NCBI GenBank assembly: GCA_025462865.1
Contig: JAOAPI010000096.1
Coordinates: forward strand, 1-43,643
Direction of reading: 5' to 3'
DNA from: Candidatus Sulfotelmatobacter sp.
GTDB taxonomy: Bacteria > Acidobacteriota > Terriglobia > Terriglobales > Acidobacteriaceae
Length of the DNA: 43,643 bases
Part shown: piece by piece, positions 8,493-17,070 of the stretch
Layout: each line of letters begins with the position of its first letter
Numbering within the stretch: the first letter of the stretch is position 1
Position numbers and translations under genes: made by a program
Notes under the pieces: generated by a model
Databases searched by the model: none
Seen by the model: only the letters and a program-made list of their open reading frames with translations
Told to the model about the DNA's origin: nothing

Positions 8493-8535
8493 TGACTGTT
8501 TTCAAGCACTCATTTCTGCACTCCTGGAGGAATCT

Positions 8536-9543
8536 ATGAAGCTCACCCCTGGCAAACTTGCGGGTCTCAGAAAAGTTTCGAATGAACACGGCGTGATCGC
8601 GGCCGCGGCTATGGATCAGCGCGGCTCGCTGCAGAAATCCCTGAGCAAAGAGAAGGGAGGAGAAATCACCGACGCGATGATGGAGGAGTTCAAGATCTTG
8701 GTGGCGGAGGTGCTGACTCCACACGCGAGCGCGATCCTGCTTGATCCAGAATGGGGACTGCCAGCCTCCAAGCGGCGTGCGAAGAACGCCGGATTATTGT
8801 TGGCATATGAAAAGACTGGTTATGACAAGACTGGTCCTGGGCGGCTAGGCGACCTACTGGATCACTGGTCGGCACGGCGCCTGAAAGAGGCCGGGGCAGA
8901 CTGCGTGAAGATTCTGCTTTACTACACCCCATTTGATCCCAAAGACGTGAACGATAAGAAGCACGCCTGGGTTGAACGCATTGGCGATGAGTGCCGCGCG
9001 AATGACATCCCGTACTTCCTGGAGTTTGTGGGATACGAAGAGGGCGCCGACGAGAAGGGTTTGGAATACGCGAAGAAGAAGCCGCAAATTGTCACCGAGA
9101 GCATGCGCGAGTTCAGCAAAGATCGCTATGGCGTGGACGTGCTGAAGGTCGAAGTGCCCGTGAACATGAAATTTGTTGAAGGTACGAAGTCGTTTGGCGG
9201 TCAGAAAGCTTATACGAAGAAGGACGCGATCGAGCTGTTTCACAAAGCGGCAAACGTCGCGACCAAGCCGTTTATTTATCTATCTGCGGGCGTAAGCAAC
9301 GCCGAATTCAGCGAGACCCTGGAACTTGCGGGAGAATCGGGGGTGAAGTTCAACGGAGTGCTTTGCGGACGGGCGACATGGAAAGACGGAATTCCCATCT
9401 ACGCCAAGCAGGGTGCCGCGGCATTCCGGAAGTGGCTGGAGACTGAGGGAGTAAAAAACATCGAGAACGTCAATAGCAAGCTGAAGGCGGCGACTTCGTG
9501 GCATTCGATTTATGGAGTCGAGCCAGTAATGGCTGGAGCATAA
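8536..9543 (+). CDS. lacD: Tagatose 1,6-bisphosphate aldolase (class I, LacD family)
   Basis: This enzyme cleaves tagatose 1,6-bisphosphate, and usually also fructose 1,6-bisphosphate, into dihydroxyacetone phosphate and glyceraldehyde 3-phosphate through a Schiff-base lysine. The 335-aa product begins MKLTPGKLAGLRKVSNEHG, with AAAAMDQRGSLQK typical of LacD. The Schiff-base Lys is at about 204 in DVLKVEVPVN, and Lys125 lies in DCVKILLYYTPFD. PFIYLSAGVSNAEF forms the phosphate-binding strand, followed by NGVLCGRATWKDGI. A textbook GGAGG lies 5-6 nt before the ATG at 8536, so the longer in-frame start at 8440 is rejected. No lactose or galactose pathway genes surround it, so it may serve as a general hexose-bisphosphate aldolase. 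Confidence 0.9.
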   Translation: MKLTPGKLAGLRKVSNEHGVIAAAAMDQRGSLQKSLSKEKGGEITDAMMEEFKILVAEVLTPHASAILLDPEWGLPASKRRAKNAGLLLAYEKTGYDKTGPGRLGDLLDHWSARRLKEAGADCVKILLYYTPFDPKDVNDKKHAWVERIGDECRANDIPYFLEFVGYEEGADEKGLEYAKKKPQIVTESMREFSKDRYGVDVLKVEVPVNMKFVEGTKSFGGQKAYTKKDAIELFHKAANVATKPFIYLSAGVSNAEFSETLELAGESGVKFNGVLCGRATWKDGIPIYAKQGAAAFRKWLETEGVKNIENVNSKLKAATSWHSIYGVEPVMAGA

Positions 9544-9563
9544 AGTCCGATTAGGTCGTGTGG

Positions 9564-9593
9564 GCGCGGGCGACTCGCCCGCGCTTTTCTTTT
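9564..9593 (+). terminator. Rho-independent terminator of lacD
   Basis: GCGCGGGCG-ACT-CGCCCGCGC forms a perfect 9-bp stem with a 3-nt loop, followed directly by TTTTCTTTT. It lies 20 nt after the lacD stop codon. Confidence 0.9.
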
Positions 9594-9684
9594 GCGTACT
9601 TAATTCCGCCCCAGTTAATTCCCTGCGTCTGCAGGACGCATGAATGCACTACGATGCAGCGCGCAATTCACCGAAGGTGACTCC

Positions 9685-10476
9685 ATGCATTCCAAGACTC
9701 AAACCGCTCTGATTACGGGGGCTTCCGGCGGCATCGGGTATGAACTGGCTAAGTTATTCGCGCGGGACCATTACAACCTCGTCTTGGTCGCACGCAGCAG
9801 CGCCAAGCTGAACCAAGTGGCTGCAGAACTCCAAAACCAGTTTGCGGTGACGGTGAGGACGTTTGCGCTTGACCTCTCCACCCCACCCGCGCCAAAGGTT
9901 CTCTTCGATCAGTTGAACCGCGACGGAATTGTAGTCGACGTTCTGGTGAATAATGCCGGCTTCGGGGCGTTTGGCCCATTTGCAGAAATGGCCGAGGAGG
10001 AAATCGTAGGACAGATTCAACTTAACGTTACAGCTCTGACCCACCTCACCAGGCTATTTCTTTCAGCGATGCTCGAGCGGCGCGGCGGGAAGATTATGAA
10101 CGTCGCTTCCACCGCGGCATTTCAGCCGGGACCCATGATGGCGGTGTACTACGCAACCAAGGCCTATGTGCTGTCGTTCTCAGAAGCGCTGGCGAATGAA
10201 TTGGCAGGGTCAGGAGTTACCGTGACCTGTTTCTGTCCAGGGCCTACCGATACCGGATTTCAGAAGCGCGCGGGGATGGAGAACTCCCGGTTGTTCAAAA
10301 AAATCGGCGCGATGAGCGCGGAAAACGTGGCGCGGGATGGATATCGCGGACTCATGGCCGGACGGGCGGTAGTCATATCCGGCGTGAAGAATTGGCTGGT
10401 CGCCGAATCAGTTCGGTTCGCTCCGAGAAAGTTGGTGACGGCATTGTCGCGGTGGGTGTCGGAGAAGGTGGAGTAG
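9685..10476 (+). CDS. Short-chain dehydrogenase/reductase (classical SDR)
   Basis: The 263-aa product is an NAD(P)(H)-dependent oxidoreductase with a Rossmann fold. It has TGASGGIG (about residues 10-17) for dinucleotide binding, an Arg after strand 2 (ARSSAKL) favouring NADP, the NNAG motif, the catalytic Ser in NVASTAAF, and YYATKAY, which carries the Tyr-x3-Lys pair. The CPGPTDTGFQ segment is typical of the DltE/YqjQ-like group. The substrate is unknown. The ATG at 9685 is preferred over one 15 codons earlier because MHSKTQTALITGASGG is a normal SDR start and AGGTGA precedes it. It sits alone after the lacD terminator and converges with the GerMN operon. Confidence 0.87.
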   Translation: MHSKTQTALITGASGGIGYELAKLFARDHYNLVLVARSSAKLNQVAAELQNQFAVTVRTFALDLSTPPAPKVLFDQLNRDGIVVDVLVNNAGFGAFGPFAEMAEEEIVGQIQLNVTALTHLTRLFLSAMLERRGGKIMNVASTAAFQPGPMMAVYYATKAYVLSFSEALANELAGSGVTVTCFCPGPTDTGFQKRAGMENSRLFKKIGAMSAENVARDGYRGLMAGRAVVISGVKNWLVAESVRFAPRKLVTALSRWVSEKVE

Positions 10477-10545
10477 AGAGCTAAGGAAGAAGCCAGACGC
10501 CCGTCGTCTGTGACGAAAGGCCCTACTGACACCACCCACGCGCAG

Positions 10546-11145
10546 CTACTGGGTCGACTGCAACTGCGAGGTTAACTGGTTGACACCGGAGACGTCGAAA
10601 ATGGCCGACAAATCGGCATGGCCGGCCAACGTCTCGCGCTGTTTGCCTTCCACCAGAATTTTCACCTTAAGAATACCGGGAAGGTTGGCGGAAAGAGTTT
10701 GGATTAACGACGCGATAGTAAGCTCCTCAGACAGCACGCCGGAGCGGTGGCCATCAGCCAGGGCGGCATTCACATCAATGACCGCGAGGCCGGGATCAAC
10801 CATGTAGACGCTGCGAATGTCGGAGCCGGCTGGCAACGGATGTGGCGAGTTCTTATCCAGGTACAGAGCGAGCAGCGCCCGCAGCAACTCCTCGGCCCGT
10901 TGCTGGCGCACGCTGGGTAGTGGAATGTGAGCCACCTCCGAGTGAAGTACACCTACATCATCGTAAGCAACAAAAAGCGTTACTTGCTCGGTGGGTCCGG
11001 CCACGGGCGCCACAACCGGGCGAGTGTCAACGGTAGCAACCGGAGTGGCAGCGGCTCGTCCACGCATGTGCCAGACGTAGAAGCTCATTCCCAGCACAGC
11101 CACAGCCAACGCTGAAATCGCAATTAAAAAATGGCGGGGGATCAT
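10546..11145 (-). CDS. GerMN-domain envelope protein
   Basis: This is a 199-aa protein with an N-terminal membrane anchor (residues about 6-26, FLIAISALAVAVLGMSFYVW), a short Ala/Pro/Val linker and one GerMN domain. Diagnostic parts are VTLFVAYDDVGVLHSE, RAEELLRALL, AVIDVNAALADGHRSGVLSEELTIASLIQTLSANLPGILKVKILVEGKQRETLAGH. GerMN domains occur in spore-germination proteins and in non-sporulating bacteria beside cell-wall amidases, where they probably bind peptidoglycan. Its ATG overlaps the stop of the amidase gene by 4 nt, so translation is coupled. A role in cell-wall remodelling is inferred from that pairing. Confidence 0.87.
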   Translation of the reverse strand: MIPRHFLIAISALAVAVLGMSFYVWHMRGRAAATPVATVDTRPVVAPVAGPTEQVTLFVAYDDVGVLHSEVAHIPLPSVRQQRAEELLRALLALYLDKNSPHPLPAGSDIRSVYMVDPGLAVIDVNAALADGHRSGVLSEELTIASLIQTLSANLPGILKVKILVEGKQRETLAGHADLSAIFDVSGVNQLTSQLQSTQ

Positions 11146-12665
11146 GGGGCGGCTCCGAGCTGCGCGCGGATGGCAACAATCCCGTTGGCCACTGCGCCGG
11201 CAATCAGCTGCTGGTAATCAGGAGCGACCAGCGGAGAAACATTGGAAGCGGGTGGTGCAACTTCGACAGCTATGGCTGCGGTTACGATGTTGTTCAAGGG
11301 ACGCAGCGGTGCGGTCAGTGTTCTCACGGTGACCTGTACCTTCCTTAGTTCAGCGCCCACACTTGCCGCCGTCGCTTGACTAAGTGCCACGGAAGACGTT
11401 TGAGCGGAGTTCCAGGAACGAAAAGGTCCGCGGTCGTCGTCACTGCTGTAAGGAAGCAGGGCTGTGTAGAGCCGCACACCGTGCCCATTCGATGCGGCAT
11501 GGAGCGCGATGTACACCGCGGCGTGAGTAGTGTTGGCGAAGTATGCTCGGTCGTCGAGAGAAAGGTTCGCGTCGGAGTCTCGTAGGAGCAACGTTGTGAT
11601 GCCACGGCTCTCGAGTTCCTGTCGCAGGCGGCGGGCAAAGGCGACCGTAATGTCTTTCTCCGCAAGGGAGGGACTGAGCGTCTCGCCGCGATCGTTGCCA
11701 CCATGGCTCGCATCCACGATGGCGAAGTACCGGCGGGAAATTAGGGGGGTCAACGCAGGCGCAGTTGGCGACGACGCTGGTGGTGCATTGCTTTGAGCCG
11801 CGGCCGTAGCCGGAGAACTGGCTGTTGGCGCGCCCGCTCCGCTCGTCCCGGCGCCATTCGCTGCAGCTGTGTTGGTCGCGGTCGGCGATTTCGGCGGAGC
11901 AAGCGTAATGGTGCGGCCATCTGCGCTAAAGCTGGCCAGCAGCGGGACGGATGTAGTCACCTCGATCTCGGCGGCCCCATTATTCTCCGAATAATCGGCG
12001 GAGGGAATGACTCTGCTCCCGAAGGTCAACATAGGCGATGCTGGGCCGGTGAGCGGTTCGCGGCGAAAGGTCAGGCGGAGTTTGCCAGGTTCACTGGCGA
12101 CAGACGGATTAACAGGCGCGGTAAATCGGAAGACCAGCCGCGAGGGATCATCCGGTGAAATCGAAGCAGTGAAGTGCGTGGAGATGTTGCCGATGAACAG
12201 TCGGTTTGATTCCTCGTGCAGAGTTGCGGGGCCTCCCAGGAATCGGGGCAACAGAGAATTAAGCGATGCGAGTGGCACCAGCCCGCGCCCATTTTCTATG
12301 AGAAATCTGCCTGAAAGATCGGCATCGCGTCCCTGGATTCGAGCGCGACTCTTGCCCACAGTAAACTCCCCCAGAATGTTGTTGTAGTGCAGTCGCCAGC
12401 GCGTCGGGTCGGATTTCGCGCTGACTGTGCCAAGCGGATCAAGCAATTCGAGCAAGCCAATGTAGTCCTGGCCTTGTCTTTGAATGACTGGCAGAGAGTA
12501 ATTCGCTGCGGTGGAAAAAACTGAGAGATGCTTCTCAGGAGCTGCGGCGGAAACCAGCAGCACAGCAAGCACGAGTAGAACTCCAACAGCGGCGCGGACA
12601 AAAACTGCGCGCTTCCCGGGATCATTGGCAATCGTGCGCACTCGACCTCTTCTAATCGAGCGCAT
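11142..12665 (-). CDS. N-acetylmuramoyl-L-alanine amidase (Amidase_3)
   Basis: This 507-aa secreted zinc amidase cleaves the bond between N-acetylmuramic acid and L-alanine of peptidoglycan. The N-terminus is basic followed by a hydrophobic segment (about 25-43). Residues about 55-270 hold a copper-amine-oxidase-N-like or AMIN-like beta domain that probably binds the wall. An Ala/Pro/Ser/Thr linker follows, and Amidase_3 occupies about 311-507. Zinc and catalytic residues are in place: His321 (DASHGG, normally DPGHGG), Glu336 (LAEKDIT), His389 (ALHAAS) and Glu468 (VEVAPP). The DPG-to-DAS and VEVGF-to-VEVAP changes are mild departures. It overlaps the DUF1015 gene by 14 nt and GerMN by 4 nt. 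Confidence 0.9.
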   Translation of the reverse strand: MRSIRRGRVRTIANDPGKRAVFVRAAVGVLLVLAVLLVSAAAPEKHLSVFSTAANYSLPVIQRQGQDYIGLLELLDPLGTVSAKSDPTRWRLHYNNILGEFTVGKSRARIQGRDADLSGRFLIENGRGLVPLASLNSLLPRFLGGPATLHEESNRLFIGNISTHFTASISPDDPSRLVFRFTAPVNPSVASEPGKLRLTFRREPLTGPASPMLTFGSRVIPSADYSENNGAAEIEVTTSVPLLASFSADGRTITLAPPKSPTATNTAAANGAGTSGAGAPTASSPATAAAQSNAPPASSPTAPALTPLISRRYFAIVDASHGGNDRGETLSPSLAEKDITVAFARRLRQELESRGITTLLLRDSDANLSLDDRAYFANTTHAAVYIALHAASNGHGVRLYTALLPYSSDDDRGPFRSWNSAQTSSVALSQATAASVGAELRKVQVTVRTLTAPLRPLNNIVTAAIAVEVAPPASNVSPLVAPDYQQLIAGAVANGIVAIRAQLGAAP

Positions 12666-13968
12666 AGATGGTCAATCCGCTAAGAAGTTTGGGATAGAAA
12701 TCAGTAGATTTCTGCGGCATGGTCTCACCCGCGAATGCGACATCGCGTACTTGCGACATGCGGCAGGGATTCATCAAGAAGGCGATGTTGGCGCGAGCAT
12801 TCGTGCCTCTCACTTGAGCTAACGCTTCGGCTGCGTCCCGCACATAGGAAATATTCTGCTGGTTGCGGATGGATTCTTCCGACAAGTCCAAAACTTTCTC
12901 CAGCAGACATTTGTGCAGTTGTACTACATCAAGCGACTGTTGACGGATGGAGAGTCCGGCAAACACAGGGGCCGCCGAGTTCGGATTCGGATGATGAATC
13001 AGGAAGGCGCGGGTGGCAGTTACGGCCAGGATAGAGGTTCCGGCGCGCCCTGACTCGCGAAGTATGGTGGCGGCGCGCGATGCATCGAGGGTAGGGTCAA
13101 CCTCTTCGACGTCGAAGAAAGCTCCGGCAGCCTTTCGAAAAGTATCTTCCGAGAATGAGCTCAGGCCATGAACCACGCGATGCGTCGGCAAAATGAGCAG
13201 GGCAGGACTGTTCATGTTCACGAATGTCATCATCACCAGATCGTAAGGCGCTGCGCCGCCGGGTTGAGACGTAGACGTATCGGCCGCGCGCCGCTCGTTA
13301 CGGTAAGCCAAAGCGGTTTCGTAGCGATGATGACCGTCAGCAATTATTAGTTTTTTGTCCGTCATTGCACTTTGCACGGAACTAATCAGGCGCTGATCAG
13401 TGACTGGCCACACGCGATGCAGGACGCCTTGATCATCCGTGACTGCAATTGCGGGATCCGTGGCAGTCGTGAGCAGCGACTCAATCTGGCCGGAGTCTTC
13501 GTACAGCATGAAGAGCTGGCCGAAGTGAGCGCGGGTGGCGCGCAAAAGATCGAGACGGTCGGCCTTAGGCTTGGCAAGAGTTTGCTCGTGGCGGAACACA
13601 ATGCCGGAGGAATAGTCCTCGATGCGGCCCAGAGCGATGAAGCCGCGGCGTTCCATTTCGGTCGATGAGCCGGGAGGAGTGAAACGCTGAGAGTAGACGT
13701 TAAGCGAAGGTTGGGCGTCTTGCCGCAGGATGCCTTGCTGGCGCCAGTTTCGGAAGTAGGAATCCGCCCGGGAATACACATTGTTCTTTGCATCATCGGC
13801 TTTTTCCCGGCGGCCGAGAATGATACGCACAAGGTTGTACGGGCTGGCCTCGTAATAGTGATCTTGCAATTCAGGGCTGATCTTGTCGTAAGGCTGAGTG
13901 ACGACTGTTGTCGGCTCGACCTGTTGCGAATCGTAACGGAATGCGCGAAAGGGTTGGATGTCTGCCAT
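12652..13968 (-). CDS. DUF1015 family protein
   Basis: The 438-aa product spans the whole DUF1015 family, starting MADIQPFRAFRYD and carrying the hallmark ADGHHRYETALAYRNE about halfway. The FRHEQTLAKPKADRLDLL and QLFMLYED segments are also characteristic. Family members are cytosolic proteins often called uncharacterised, sometimes 'SpoOJ-like' or linked to serine metabolism; no verified reaction is known to me. The start at 13968 matches the family, while an ATG eight codons earlier lies upstream of a TACAAT box. It heads an overlapping operon with the amidase and GerMN genes, so a cell-envelope link is possible but inferred. Confidence 0.88.
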   Translation of the reverse strand: MADIQPFRAFRYDSQQVEPTTVVTQPYDKISPELQDHYYEASPYNLVRIILGRREKADDAKNNVYSRADSYFRNWRQQGILRQDAQPSLNVYSQRFTPPGSSTEMERRGFIALGRIEDYSSGIVFRHEQTLAKPKADRLDLLRATRAHFGQLFMLYEDSGQIESLLTTATDPAIAVTDDQGVLHRVWPVTDQRLISSVQSAMTDKKLIIADGHHRYETALAYRNERRAADTSTSQPGGAAPYDLVMMTFVNMNSPALLILPTHRVVHGLSSFSEDTFRKAAGAFFDVEEVDPTLDASRAATILRESGRAGTSILAVTATRAFLIHHPNPNSAAPVFAGLSIRQQSLDVVQLHKCLLEKVLDLSEESIRNQQNISYVRDAAEALAQVRGTNARANIAFLMNPCRMSQVRDVAFAGETMPQKSTDFYPKLLSGLTIYALD

Positions 13969-13979
13969 GAGGACCTTTG

Positions 13980-13985
13980 ATTGTA
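13980..13985 (-). promoter_or_regulatory. Candidate -10 box for the DUF1015-amidase-GerMN operon
   Basis: On the minus strand TACAAT ends 11 nt before the preferred start at 13968, giving a message with almost no leader. No -35 consensus is seen. Confidence 0.3.
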
Positions 13986-14111
13986 ACAACATGGACCCTC
14001 GCCCTCAGTTTGCGCGTGCAATCGGCAGATATCAGCCATCGGGAATGAGGCGCAAAATAGGATTTGTCTCCAACATTTGACAAAGAAAGAGCATCCACTT
14101 CCACCGAGCTG

Positions 14112-14120
14112 TGATACGAT
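14112..14120 (+). promoter_or_regulatory. Extended -10 promoter of the VWA gene pair
   Basis: TGA-TACGAT has the TGn extension and a good -10. Transcription would begin near 14127, leaving a leader of about 14 nt that contains GAGGTG just before the ATG at 14141. Confidence 0.4.
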
Positions 14121-14140
14121 CACGGCCAATCGAGGTGCTT

Positions 14141-15259
14141 ATGGCCCTCCTGGATGGGCGCCGGCTAACTCGCCCCAAGGCCCTAGGTCGGAAAGTCGTT
14201 CGGAAGTCCTGCCTGGTTCACCCCTGGAACCCCAAGTGCTCCCCGTTGCGCAAAATTACTTCTGCACTGTTCCTGGTGCTTTTTGGTCTTGCCGCAACAG
14301 TGACATGCGCTGTGGGACAGACCAGCGTGAACGATATCCACGTTGTACCGCGCGAGGTCGAAAAGGGTAAGACAGAAGAGGTCGCGAAAAAAGCTCTGGT
14401 CTCCTCAACACTCGAAACGCGTGTGCGACCGCTGAAGGTAGACGTGGATCTGGTATTAGTGCCAGTCACCATCACCGATCCTATGAACCGGTTGGTCACA
14501 GGTCTGGACCGGGAGAACTTTCAGCTCTTTGAGGGCAGTGCCAAGGAGGACATCAAGTCGTTTTCCAGCGAGGATGCCCCCGTTTCTTTAGGAGTCATCT
14601 TCGATTCCAGCGGAAGCATGAGCACGAAGATGGATCGCGCCAAAGACGCGGTTATCGAATTTTTCAAGACCGCCAATCCTCAGGACGAATTCTTCATGAT
14701 CACGTTCTCGGATGCGCCGGAAGTAGTGAACGATTTCACGAGTTCAGTGGATGAGATTCAGGGCAAGCTTGTATTCACCGTGCCGCGAAAGCGGACTGCT
14801 CTGCTGGATGCCATTTATATGGGCGTCAGCAAGATGAGGCAGGCGAAGTACGCCAAAAAGGCGTTACTGATTATTTCCGATGGCGGCGACAATCATAGCC
14901 GCTATACCGAGGGCGAAATCAAAGCTTTGGTGAAAGAGGCGGACGTAATGGTTTATGCCATTGGCATTTACGACCGCTATTATCCAACAGAGGAGGAACG
15001 TCTGGGCCCCGCACTCTTGGGAGAGATCGCGGAACTGACCGGCGGACGGGCCTTTACGGTTGAAAATCCCAACGATTTGGGCGATGTGGCCACCAAGATC
15101 GGAGTGGAACTGCGCAACCAGTATCTCCTCGGATATCGTCCCAGCAAACCGGGGCGTGACGGCAAATGGCGTAAGATCAAAGTGAAATTACTTCCGCCGA
15201 AAGGACTGCCGCCACTCCGTGTGTATGCAAGGACCGGATATTACGCCCCGCAGGAATAA
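14141..15259 (+). CDS. Secreted von Willebrand factor A domain protein, acidobacterial type
   Basis: The product is 372 aa. The start at 14141 follows GAGGTG by 5 nt; the in-frame GTG at 14111 would lie inside the likely promoter. A long basic n-region precedes a hydrophobic stretch (SALFLVLFGLAATVTCAVG) that acts as signal peptide or anchor. Residues about 95-370 match the acidobacterial VWFA-related domain: LVPVTITDPMNRLVTGLDRENF, then the MIDAS motif DSSGSM, LLIISDGGDNHSRY, and an ending of LRNQYLLGYRPS with GYYAP. It probably binds a protein partner through a metal ion at the cell surface. The next gene is a tandem paralogue overlapping its 3' end. Confidence 0.88.
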   Translation: MALLDGRRLTRPKALGRKVVRKSCLVHPWNPKCSPLRKITSALFLVLFGLAATVTCAVGQTSVNDIHVVPREVEKGKTEEVAKKALVSSTLETRVRPLKVDVDLVLVPVTITDPMNRLVTGLDRENFQLFEGSAKEDIKSFSSEDAPVSLGVIFDSSGSMSTKMDRAKDAVIEFFKTANPQDEFFMITFSDAPEVVNDFTSSVDEIQGKLVFTVPRKRTALLDAIYMGVSKMRQAKYAKKALLIISDGGDNHSRYTEGEIKALVKEADVMVYAIGIYDRYYPTEEERLGPALLGEIAELTGGRAFTVENPNDLGDVATKIGVELRNQYLLGYRPSKPGRDGKWRKIKVKLLPPKGLPPLRVYARTGYYAPQE

Positions 15260-16394
15260 GAGGCATCACAAGTTCTATTTTCCAGTTTTCGCGATCCGGG
15301 CCACAGCCTTGGTTGCGCTATTTCTTCAACCTTTTGCGGCCCAGGCCGGATGGAAAGCTGCGCAACTGCAGCCCGGCGCAGGCCAATTTGCCAGGGCTCA
15401 GTCTCAGCAGCCATCATCTCAGCCGCCGCAGTCGCAGCCGGCTCAACCCCCATCGGTCCCGCAGGAAGATCCTCAGTCGAAGCCAGGCGCCGGCTCTCCA
15501 CCCTCAAACTCTCCGAACCAACAGCAGGTTCCCGAGGAAAATGGAACTTACGTTATCCGCAAGGATGTTGATGAAGTTCTGCTTCATGCGACAGTAGTTG
15601 ACGATAAGCAGCGTATCGTGACCGATCTTGATAAGAATGCCTTCACCATATTCGAGGATGGGAAGCCGCAGGCAATCGTCTCTTTCCGCCATGAAGATAT
15701 TCCTGTGGCGATGGGCATCGTGATCGACAATTCCGGCTCGATGCGCGAGAAGCGCGCCAAAGTGAATCAAGCAGCCCTGAACCTGGTGCGGTCGAGTAAT
15801 CCGCAGGACGAAGTTTTCGTGGTGAATTTTAACGACGAATATTACCTTGACCAGGATTTCACCAATGATTTGCTCAAGTTGAAAGAAGCTTTGGAAAAGA
15901 TTGACGCCAAGGGAGGCACAGCCTTATACGAAGCGCTTGTGGCCTCGGCGGGACATTTGAAAAGAAACGCCAGGCTGGAACGGAAAGTCTTATTCGTGGT
16001 CACCGACGGCGAAGACAACGCCAGCCAGGAAACTTTGGAGCAGGCGGTAAAGCAACTGCAGGAAGAAAACGGTCCGTCGGTTTATGCGATCGGTATTCTG
16101 GGGGATGAAGAGCATCCTAAGCGCGCCAAGAGGGCGTTGGAGATTATCACGCAACGCACCGGCGGTCTGGCTTTTTTTCCTAAGACACTAGACGAAGTGG
16201 ACGAGATCAGCCACCAAGTCGCCCACGACATTCGCAACCAGTACACAATCGGATACAGGCCCACAAATCCTCGATCCAGCGGGGGCTTCCGCCAGATAAA
16301 AGTGGAAGCCAAAGTTAAAGGCCACAGCAAACTGGTAGTGCGGACCAAGAGCGGATACTATGCGGGAACCCAACGAGCGGCTACCTCCCGATAG
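15225..16394 (+). CDS. Secreted von Willebrand factor A domain protein, tandem paralogue
   Basis: The product is 389 aa. The ATG at 15225 (or GTG at 15219) lies inside the 3' end of the preceding gene, an overlap of about 35 nt in another frame. A basic start and hydrophobic signal (TALVALFLQPFAAQA) are followed by a Gln/Pro/Ser-rich linker to about residue 100. The VWA domain then carries DKNAFTIFEDGKPQAIVSF, the MIDAS DNSGSM, VLFVVTDGEDNAS and IRNQYTIGYRPTNPRSSGGFRQIKVEAK. It resembles the preceding gene over the whole domain, but its linker is unique. The pair looks like an old duplication producing two surface adhesion or complex-assembly proteins from one message. Confidence 0.87.
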   Translation: MQGPDITPRRNKRHHKFYFPVFAIRATALVALFLQPFAAQAGWKAAQLQPGAGQFARAQSQQPSSQPPQSQPAQPPSVPQEDPQSKPGAGSPPSNSPNQQQVPEENGTYVIRKDVDEVLLHATVVDDKQRIVTDLDKNAFTIFEDGKPQAIVSFRHEDIPVAMGIVIDNSGSMREKRAKVNQAALNLVRSSNPQDEVFVVNFNDEYYLDQDFTNDLLKLKEALEKIDAKGGTALYEALVASAGHLKRNARLERKVLFVVTDGEDNASQETLEQAVKQLQEENGPSVYAIGILGDEEHPKRAKRALEIITQRTGGLAFFPKTLDEVDEISHQVAHDIRNQYTIGYRPTNPRSSGGFRQIKVEAKVKGHSKLVVRTKSGYYAGTQRAATSR

Positions 16395-16427
16395 GATGAT
16401 TCCGCGGGCCAGCCAACAGGAATTTCA

Positions 16428-17024
16428 TTGCACATATTTCCATTCGTCGGAGACCCGACTTACGCCGTGCTTTTCTGGAGCGCATGTGCGTTTTGGATAA
16501 TCCCGGAGGTTGTGGCTGCCAAATCGATGCGATCATCGCGTTCTTCCAACGCTCAGGATAGGGGCTCTCTCAGACTGATCGCGGTCTTATGGGCATTAGG
16601 AATAGGTCTGAATGTTTTTTTGTCACTTCGCCTGCCGCAAGCCGCAATCTTGGGGAAGCGGATTTCTATTTTCTTCTTAGGAATCGGTCTTATGGTTGCT
16701 GGCGCAGCTTTTCGTTGGTACTCCGCCTCGCTGTTGGGAAAGTATTTTACTTTCGACGTTGCGACCCATAGCGGCCAAACCGTGGTCGAAAGGGGGCCGT
16801 ATCGCTATATACGCCATCCCTCATACACGGGCGCGCTGGTGAGTTTGTTTGGATTCGGTCTAGCGCTCGGGAATTGGGCGGGGCTTGTAGCAAGTGTCGG
16901 TTGCTTGGGGGTTGCTTATGCCTATCGCATACCAGTTGAGGAAGGTGCCCTGGTATCAGCGCTCGGCGAACCGTACCGGCAATATCTAGCAAGAACGTGG
17001 CGACTGGTTCCTTTTCTGCTCTAA
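16428..17024 (+). CDS. Integral-membrane methyltransferase of the isoprenylcysteine carboxyl methyltransferase (ICMT) family
   Basis: This 198-aa polytopic protein probably begins at TTG, with AGG seven bases upstream. Hydrophobic segments occur at about 10-30, 50-70, 80-100 and 135-160. The C-terminal half has the ICMT/phospholipid methyltransferase signature: VERGPYRYIRHPSYTGALVSLFG, with the S-adenosylmethionine-binding Arg-His-Pro, followed by PVEEGALVSALGEPYRQYL with the conserved Glu-Glu. Bacterial members methylate lipids or small molecules at the membrane; the substrate here is unknown. It lies between the VWA pair and the FAD oxidoreductase on the same strand, with short gaps suggesting co-transcription. 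Confidence 0.85.
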   Translation: MHIFPFVGDPTYAVLFWSACAFWIIPEVVAAKSMRSSRSSNAQDRGSLRLIAVLWALGIGLNVFLSLRLPQAAILGKRISIFFLGIGLMVAGAAFRWYSASLLGKYFTFDVATHSGQTVVERGPYRYIRHPSYTGALVSLFGFGLALGNWAGLVASVGCLGVAYAYRIPVEEGALVSALGEPYRQYLARTWRLVPFLL

Positions 17025-17070
17025 GAGTTCACGCCCGTTGTTCCAGGCGAAACGGATCTGCGGAGGGCGA

